Shown: one piece after another, positions 12,090-16,257 of the stretch
How positions within the stretch are numbered: position 1 is the first letter of the stretch
How the letters are laid out: each line of letters begins with the position of its first letter
From: Parcubacteria group bacterium
GTDB lineage: Bacteria; Patescibacteriota; Minisyncoccia; UBA6257; JACRHW01
NCBI GenBank assembly: GCA_016211955.1
Contig: JACRHX010000001.1
Location: 1-16,257, forward strand
Length of the DNA stretch: 16,257 bases
Direction of reading: 5' to 3'
Made by a program: the position numbers and the translations under genes
Notes under the pieces: generated by a model
What the model was told of the DNA's origin: nothing
Database searches by the model: none
What the model saw: the letters and a program-made list of their open reading frames with translations, nothing else

Positions 12090-13127
12090 ATGGGTGGTGG
12101 TGGTAGTTACTACGATCGTGATGTAACAGATCGAAAATATCGTAGTAGTTCGAGTGGTGTCTCAAGTACGACCGAGCGGGAGTTGTCTCAAAGTCGAGTT
12201 GATCCCACCTTTTTGCCGAAAGACCGCAAACTTACTTCTACAAGCAGGAGTCCTCTTGCGTATATCTTTGACGTCACAGGGTCGATGGGAAATTTGCCCA
12301 AGATCATCTATGATAAGTGGCCTGGTATCGTGGGTCAGGTGGTGGCACGCGGATATCTTCCCGATGCTCAGATGAGTCTTGCGGCGGTGGGCGACATCGT
12401 TTCGGATAGAGCGCCTCTTCAGGTCGCCGATTTCTCTGCCTTGCGAAACCTCGATAAGCATTTCAAAAGGGTTTATTTTGAGAGTGGTGGTGGTGGACAG
12501 AGTGTGGAATCGTATGAGGTGATAGCATATTATTATGCATACCTTTGTACCTTATCAAATGCTGAAACTCCTATCTGCTTGTTTACGGGTGATGAAGGAT
12601 TTCGTTTTCAACTTTTTGGCGAAGATTTGTCTGAACATTTTGGTGGCAAACATAAGGATACGACAGCTCAAAAGGTGTTTGCCGATCTCCGTGCGAAATT
12701 TAAAGGGAATGTATTTCTCATCCATCGTTATTATCCTGGAGACAACAATCGTATTGAAAGAGAATGGTGTGGAGTACTTGGTAATGATCGCGTGATTTTG
12801 CTTCCTAGGGGTACTGATGGTGATTTGGCTATCGGTGACATCACGCTTGGTGTTTACGCTATTGTCTCGGGTGCACGATCCCTTGCGCAGTATCTTGAGG
12901 ATATGCGTACACGTCCGCTTAATCTTGGGGAAGGTGTGACGTATGAGCCCCAATCAGAAGCTCGTATCCAGCAGGTAGAAGAGGCGTTGAAGCCACTTAG
13001 AAACTTCAAGCCAGTCACGATCGAACGTGTCGTCTCTCCTCGTAGAATAAAGAAAGAACCCTCTGGGGAAGAAAGCTCGTCAACCCAAGAAAAACAGGGC
13101 AAGAGTAGGAAGGATTGGAAGCTCTAA
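12090..13127 (+). CDS. von Willebrand A domain protein, first paralogue
   Basis: This 345-residue vWA protein has a flexible Gly/Ser/Tyr-rich N-terminus (GGGGSYYDRD, then SSSSG), a metal-ion (MIDAS) motif DVTGSMG (Asp61, Thr63, Ser65), the GGGGQSVESYE segment (133-143) and FTGDEG (165-170), which supplies the later MIDAS acidic position. The C-terminal part after about residue 290 is linker-like, ending SRKDWKL. It has no signal peptide or membrane helix and is probably cytosolic. I recall this N-terminal pattern from a bacterial vWA family; its function is not known to me. In AAA+/vWA pairs the vWA partner typically recruits substrate for the ATPase; that role here is inference. Shine-Dalgarno AAGGAGG lies 8 bases upstream. 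It is a single transcript with its own promoter and terminator. Confidence 0.85.
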   Translation: MGGGGSYYDRDVTDRKYRSSSSGVSSTTERELSQSRVDPTFLPKDRKLTSTSRSPLAYIFDVTGSMGNLPKIIYDKWPGIVGQVVARGYLPDAQMSLAAVGDIVSDRAPLQVADFSALRNLDKHFKRVYFESGGGGQSVESYEVIAYYYAYLCTLSNAETPICLFTGDEGFRFQLFGEDLSEHFGGKHKDTTAQKVFADLRAKFKGNVFLIHRYYPGDNNRIEREWCGVLGNDRVILLPRGTDGDLAIGDITLGVYAIVSGARSLAQYLEDMRTRPLNLGEGVTYEPQSEARIQQVEEALKPLRNFKPVTIERVVSPRRIKKEPSGEESSSTQEKQGKSRKDWKL

Positions 13128-13137
13128 TATAAGACAT

Positions 13138-13162
13138 CGCAGGCATATGCTTGCGTTTTTTT
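13138..13162 (+). terminator. Terminator of the first vWA gene
   Basis: CGCAGGCA pairs with TGCTTGCG (one G-U) around a very short loop, followed by seven Ts. Confidence 0.85.
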
Positions 13163-13173
13163 ACCCGTTTTTA

Positions 13174-13202
13174 TTGACGATACTGTGGACTCGTGATAGT
13201 AT
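13174..13202 (+). promoter_or_regulatory. Promoter of the pyruvate-kinase-like gene
   Basis: TTGACG (13174-13179), 17 bases, TAGTAT (13197-13202). ATACT (13180-13184) and AGTAT (13198-13202) form a dyad across the spacer; the promoter of the second vWA gene has the same features. Confidence 0.7.
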
Positions 13203-13250
13203 TCGCACAGTACTTATACAAAAATACTCGAAGCAGGGGAGGAGTGTTAT

Positions 13251-14183
13251 ATGTTTATTTCAAGCCTACCACCCGTACACCAGAGCAGCTTGCTGGAACG
13301 TATGATAGAACATTTTCGTATTGATGCCGTTCGTTATAATACGGGATCGTCTTCTGCGTATAGTCCTTACGAAACAGTGAGAAGGGCCAATGTTCTTGCA
13401 AGGCTACATAATAAACCACTGTATATTGATCTCAAGGGTAGACAACTGCGGGTAACGGAGTGGGCGAATATACCAGAAGGTCCGATCGTGCTTAACCATC
13501 GTGTTGTTGTAGGGTTACCTGCAAAGGTGTATTTCCGTGGAGATGATTGTTGCAATCTTTGTGAGGTAGTTGATGGAACGAAACTTTATGTCGACCCTCT
13601 TCCTAAGGCTCCGGTGGGACGCGGACAGGCGGTGAACATCATTGCAAATTCACTTACGATAGAGGGCGGATTGCTCGAGCTTGATCATGAATACATTAAG
13701 GCGGCGATTGCCGAAGGTATCACTCGCTTCATGCTTTCTTTTGTTGAGAGTTGGAGTGATGTGCGTGAGCTCGAAGAGGCGATTGTGCGTCATGGTCGTG
13801 GATCAAGACCACTACGTGACTACGAAATCGTCTTTAAGATTGAATCTCGCCCAGGCCTCGAGTTTGTTCAGGCAATGACTCGTAGTTATATTCCTGGTGG
13901 AGCGACATATCGGCTTATGGCGGCTCGAGATGATCTCATGATTCACGTGGGGGTCTGTGAAATGCCAGATGCTCTTGCACTGATTGCAAAGATAGATAAG
14001 GACGCTATCTGTGCCTCGCGACTTCTTATGGGTCTCGAACAGGGTGAAGTTTCTATGGCAGATATATCGGATCTTGAATATATGAGATCGCTTGATTATC
14101 AACACTTCATGCTCTCCGATGGAATTTCGCGAAATCATTTCGATGGAGCAGTTGCATTTTGGGAACAATATAAAAAAAGATAA
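13251..14183 (+). CDS. Divergent pyruvate-kinase-fold protein lacking the C-terminal domain
   Basis: This 310-residue protein aligns with the A and B domains of pyruvate kinase. Recognisable elements are AVRYN (Arg28, Asn30; RLNFSHG in the enzyme), YIDLKGRQLRV (Asp60, Lys62, Arg67; LDTKGPEIR), a B-domain-like stretch (about 75-140), the RFMLSFVES strand (SFVR), FKIES (Lys196 and Glu198, the catalytic Lys and a metal ligand), AARDDLM (Asp228; ARGDLG) and MADISDL...FMLSDG (AEVSDV...MLSGE). The ADP and allosteric C-terminal domain is absent and the phosphate-binding HG and GP residues are changed. It may therefore be a phosphoenolpyruvate- or oxaloacetate-acting enzyme, or a binding protein, instead of a glycolytic kinase. 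Shine-Dalgarno GGGGAGGAG decides the start. It lies between two vWA genes and has its own promoter. Confidence 0.75.
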   Translation: MFISSLPPVHQSSLLERMIEHFRIDAVRYNTGSSSAYSPYETVRRANVLARLHNKPLYIDLKGRQLRVTEWANIPEGPIVLNHRVVVGLPAKVYFRGDDCCNLCEVVDGTKLYVDPLPKAPVGRGQAVNIIANSLTIEGGLLELDHEYIKAAIAEGITRFMLSFVESWSDVRELEEAIVRHGRGSRPLRDYEIVFKIESRPGLEFVQAMTRSYIPGGATYRLMAARDDLMIHVGVCEMPDALALIAKIDKDAICASRLLMGLEQGEVSMADISDLEYMRSLDYQHFMLSDGISRNHFDGAVAFWEQYKKR

Positions 14184-14192
14184 TCATACTAT

Positions 14193-14274
14193 AAACCGGA
14201 TAGCCACCGGTTTTCCAGAAAGTGAAATTTGGACAGGTTCGCCCGAGGGCGAACTTTTTTATACAGTCCAAATT
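14193..14274 (+). terminator. Double terminator enclosed in a larger inverted repeat
   Basis: AAACCGG/CCGGTTT (14193-14213) is followed by GTTCGCC/GGCGAAC with six Ts (14237-14260). The second hairpin is enclosed by AATTTGGAC (14226-14234) and GTCCAAATT (14266-14274), a perfect 9-bp inverted repeat. Confidence 0.8.
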
Positions 14275-14299
14275 CTACTTCCTGGTTTTTTCTATTGAT

Positions 14300-14345
14300 C
14301 CCGTTAGAAATCATGAAGGCTTGCAGTGCTTCTATTTCTAACGGG
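14300..14345. repeat. 12-bp inverted repeat just upstream of a promoter
   Basis: CCCGTTAGAAAT (14300-14311) and ATTTCTAACGGG (14334-14345) are perfect complements, ending one base before the -35 of the second vWA gene. No T-run follows, so a terminator is unlikely and an operator is possible. Confidence 0.75.
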
Positions 14346-14346
14346 A

Positions 14347-14375
14347 TTGACATACTATCTAATTTTACGTAGTAT
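14347..14375 (+). promoter_or_regulatory. Promoter of the second vWA gene
   Basis: TTGACA (14347-14352), 17 bases, TAGTAT (14370-14375). ATACTA (14352-14357) pairs with TAGTAT, as at the pyruvate-kinase-like gene. Confidence 0.78.
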
Positions 14376-14409
14376 ATGGTCGCAGTACCTTGAAAGGAGA
14401 ACATAGTAC

Positions 14410-15552
14410 ATGAGAGAAAAAGGAAGTTGGTCTGAGGCAACATATACTTCAAGAGCATCAGAGACAACCACTCGTGGTGTTTCTGTAACATACGAAGGCG
14501 AACAGCGCGCTCGTAAGGGCAAGGGTCTTGATCCTCTTGTTGACCCCAGTAAGTATGACGTCGTTCGTGGTTCTAACAATCTTCTTGTGCCAAGGGATGA
14601 TGGGACATTCGTACTCGAGTTCGGTGCTGCTATGCCGGTAGAAACGGATTTCGATACGACGGGTTCGATGGGTGGTAATGTGGAGGTTGCATTCCGTGTC
14701 TTGCCAAGGGTACAAAATCTTTTGGTTCAGGGGAAGAATGCAATTTTGCGCCGTTATCATACGCAGATTGCAACAGGTGTGATTCAGGACAGAACTGACA
14801 AATTTCCCTACGAACGGTCGCAGTTTGAGCCCGACAATGAAGTGGATCGTCAGATGGGGCTGTTGGTTCCTGAAAAGGATGGTGGCGACGCCATTGAAGA
14901 TTATCAGATCGCTCTCTTTGCACTCGCATATCTCACTAAGACAAGTATTAGCAAATATGGCTTGCGAGGATATTATTTTCCACTCGGAGATATGTATGGA
15001 CGAAACGGATTCGAGCGTAACGTTATGGAGAGTGTTTTTGGGCCATCCGTGTGGGAGAAGGCGTTTGGTTCGAGTGCGGGTTTTGAACTTCCTACTGTAA
15101 CTGAGGCCGCAAAGAAATTGCTCCAAGATTGGCATGCCTTCTTTTTGCAGGTAGGAAGCAGTCCGGGAACCACAGAATGGTGGGCACAACTACTTGGCAG
15201 GGAGCGTGTGATTCGTTTGCCGCGCACCGAAGATGTTGCAGAGGTTCAGGCGTGTATTATCGGTCTTACCGAAGGGGTTCTTGATCTTCGGAGTGCAGGA
15301 GAGTTTCTTCGAGAAGCAGGAATGAGTAAGGAGCGGACAATTGCAACTGTTGAGGCGGTTCGTGGTATTCCTGTTGGGCTGCAGAAGACGTTTCCGAATT
15401 TTGATCGGATTCCTATGGCGGGCGCAGTGTTTGCAAGCCGCGATGATATCTGGCCGATAGGAATGAAGGGCATTGATGCTGAAAATGCAGCACCATCTGA
15501 GCCAAAAGAAAAAGCAAAAAAGAAAAAGAACAAGGATGGCTGGAAGCTCTAG
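14410..15552 (+). CDS. von Willebrand A domain protein, second paralogue
   Basis: This 380-residue paralogue of the protein encoded at 12090-13127 has a Ser/Thr-rich N-terminus, the MIDAS motif DTTGSMGG (Asp82, Thr84, Ser86), the matching KDGGDAIEDYQIALFALAYLT segment split by one insertion (156-176) and YYFPLGDMYG (188-197) at the later acidic position. A long lysine-rich tail ends NKDGWKL, nearly the same as the KDWKL end of its paralogue. It is cytosolic by sequence. Sequence identity outside the motifs is low, so the duplication is old or the two have distinct jobs, for example recruiting different substrates or enzymes to the AAA+ ATPase. Shine-Dalgarno AAAGGAG lies upstream. A terminator separates it from the PurA-like gene. 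Confidence 0.83.
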   Translation: MREKGSWSEATYTSRASETTTRGVSVTYEGEQRARKGKGLDPLVDPSKYDVVRGSNNLLVPRDDGTFVLEFGAAMPVETDFDTTGSMGGNVEVAFRVLPRVQNLLVQGKNAILRRYHTQIATGVIQDRTDKFPYERSQFEPDNEVDRQMGLLVPEKDGGDAIEDYQIALFALAYLTKTSISKYGLRGYYFPLGDMYGRNGFERNVMESVFGPSVWEKAFGSSAGFELPTVTEAAKKLLQDWHAFFLQVGSSPGTTEWWAQLLGRERVIRLPRTEDVAEVQACIIGLTEGVLDLRSAGEFLREAGMSKERTIATVEAVRGIPVGLQKTFPNFDRIPMAGAVFASRDDIWPIGMKGIDAENAAPSEPKEKAKKKKNKDGWKL

Positions 15553-15570
15553 CCTTTAGTCTCAAATAGG

Positions 15571-15600
15571 ATGGCGGTCTTAGAAAGGCCGCTATTTTTA
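15571..15600 (+). terminator. Terminator or attenuator after the second vWA gene
   Basis: A 9-bp stem with two G-U pairs (15571-15579 and 15587-15595) is followed by TTTTTA. The next GTG start is 22 bases on and I see no promoter between, so the PurA-like gene probably depends on read-through. Confidence 0.7.
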
Positions 15601-15621
15601 CAGAAGGGAGGTGCTGTCGTT

Positions 15622-16257
15622 GTGGAGAAGAAAGCATTTATTGTCACTGGTCTTGGTTATGGAGATGAAGGCAAGGGGACGGTAACGCATTGGTTGTCAT
15701 CTCACTATGAAGCACATACTGTTATACGTACTGGGGGTCCGCAAGCACTTCATCGTATTGTGACTAAAAATAGGGCGGAGCATGTTTTCTCCCAATTCGG
15801 CTCTGGCACACTTCGTGGATCGACAACCCATCTTTCAAGTCAGATGATTATTGATCCCCATGCAATTCTTGGAGAAGGGGAACATCTTAAATACGCACAG
15901 GGTATTCACAATGTATTTGATATGCTGACTATCCATGAAGATGCGATTGTCATTACTCCATTTCAGGCTATCGCAGGGAGGCTTCGAGAGCTTCTGCGAG
16001 GCGACAATCGTCATGGATCTGTGGGTATTGGTGTAGGTGAGACGGTACTTGATGCTGAAATGTTAGGAAATGTCGCAATTCGAGTAAAAGATCTTGTAAG
16101 TCCGCATCTAAGGGAAAAACTTCACGTCATACGCCAACAAAAACTTATAACGTTTGAAGAAATACGAGATCGTGCAAGTTTTATACCATCTGAGGCGCGG
16201 GAACAGGTGCGAAGAGAAATGGCTGAGTTGGAAGACTTGGATACCATCGAATGGGCT
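15622..16257 (+). CDS. Divergent adenylosuccinate synthetase (PurA) family protein, N-terminal part
   Basis: The frame is open from a GTG at 15622 (after GGGAGGTG) to the window end; 212 residues are visible. The N-terminus has the PurA signature GLGYGDEGKGTV with Asp15 and Lys18 of the GTP/IMP site, and TGGPQALHR, where His44 corresponds to the catalytic His of GGHNAGHT but the conserved Asn is Gln. SGTLRG and IIDPHAIL match PurA's SGIL and VLSPxAL blocks; HGSVGIGVGE replaces GTTGRGIGP, losing the Arg. PurA joins IMP and aspartate using GTP. The changed IMP loop argues for another substrate, as in the phage PurZ branch, or loss of activity. Its link to AAA+/vWA genes is not one I know. Confidence 0.8.
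   Translation, partial: MEKKAFIVTGLGYGDEGKGTVTHWLSSHYEAHTVIRTGGPQALHRIVTKNRAEHVFSQFGSGTLRGSTTHLSSQMIIDPHAILGEGEHLKYAQGIHNVFDMLTIHEDAIVITPFQAIAGRLRELLRGDNRHGSVGIGVGETVLDAEMLGNVAIRVKDLVSPHLREKLHVIRQQKLITFEEIRDRASFIPSEAREQVRREMAELEDLDTIEWA

Overview
The window looks like a stretch of a Candidate Phyla Radiation (Patescibacteria, Parcubacteria-like) chromosome. The case rests on the genes: a truncated family-2 glycosyltransferase of the type common in these genomes, small single-domain proteins, a YerC/TrpR-like regulator, YraN, L19, a tRNA-Leu with an encoded CCA, and several transcripts with very short or absent leaders. TGA serves as a stop, so the recoded Gracilibacteria/Absconditabacteria code does not apply. 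The phylum assignment is inference.

Left half (1-8.6 kb), genes on both strands. A minus-strand pair at 602-2198 encodes what reads as a complete bacterial 20S proteasome core: a beta subunit with every catalytic residue in place, followed by a translationally coupled alpha subunit. Then come DoxX, an RluA-type pseudouridine synthase, a small membrane protein, rplS, tRNA-Leu(GAG), a CPBP intramembrane protease with a small overlapping partner, a YerC/TrpR-like repressor, a GNAT acetyltransferase, a broken AstE/AspA-type hydrolase, a small unknown gene and yraN. Three nearly identical 113-bp MITE-like elements (2273, 3943, 8632) carry 11-bp terminal inverted repeats and 9-bp target duplications. 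The TrpR-like gene and the broken hydrolase gene share the same 18-bp operator and promoter layout. Two adjacent genes carry frameshifts: a 7-G run in the acetyltransferase and a 13-bp tandem duplication in the hydrolase.

Switch region (8.75-9.3 kb). There is no convincing gene here. It holds a very AT-rich stretch, a cluster of GTGAAACA/TGTTTCAC sites including one 16-bp parS-like site, and flanking TTCCGGAA palindromes. To its left the plus strand is C-rich whatever the gene direction; to its right it is G-rich and every gene is on the plus strand. This is what a replication origin or partition region looks like, although no dnaA gene or classical DnaA box is visible.

Right half (9.3-16.3 kb). 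Six plus-strand genes form a neighbourhood: an unrecognised 224-aa protein, a two-module AAA+ ATPase (first module degenerate), a von Willebrand A (vWA) protein, a pyruvate-kinase-fold protein lacking the C-terminal domain, a second vWA paralogue, and a divergent PurA-like (adenylosuccinate synthetase) protein running off the window. Most units have their own promoter and terminator. Both vWA proteins share a KD(G)WKL tail. The combination of an AAA+/vWA chaperone-like pair with two remodelled nucleotide or phosphoryl enzymes is the best candidate here for an undescribed system; its function is unknown.
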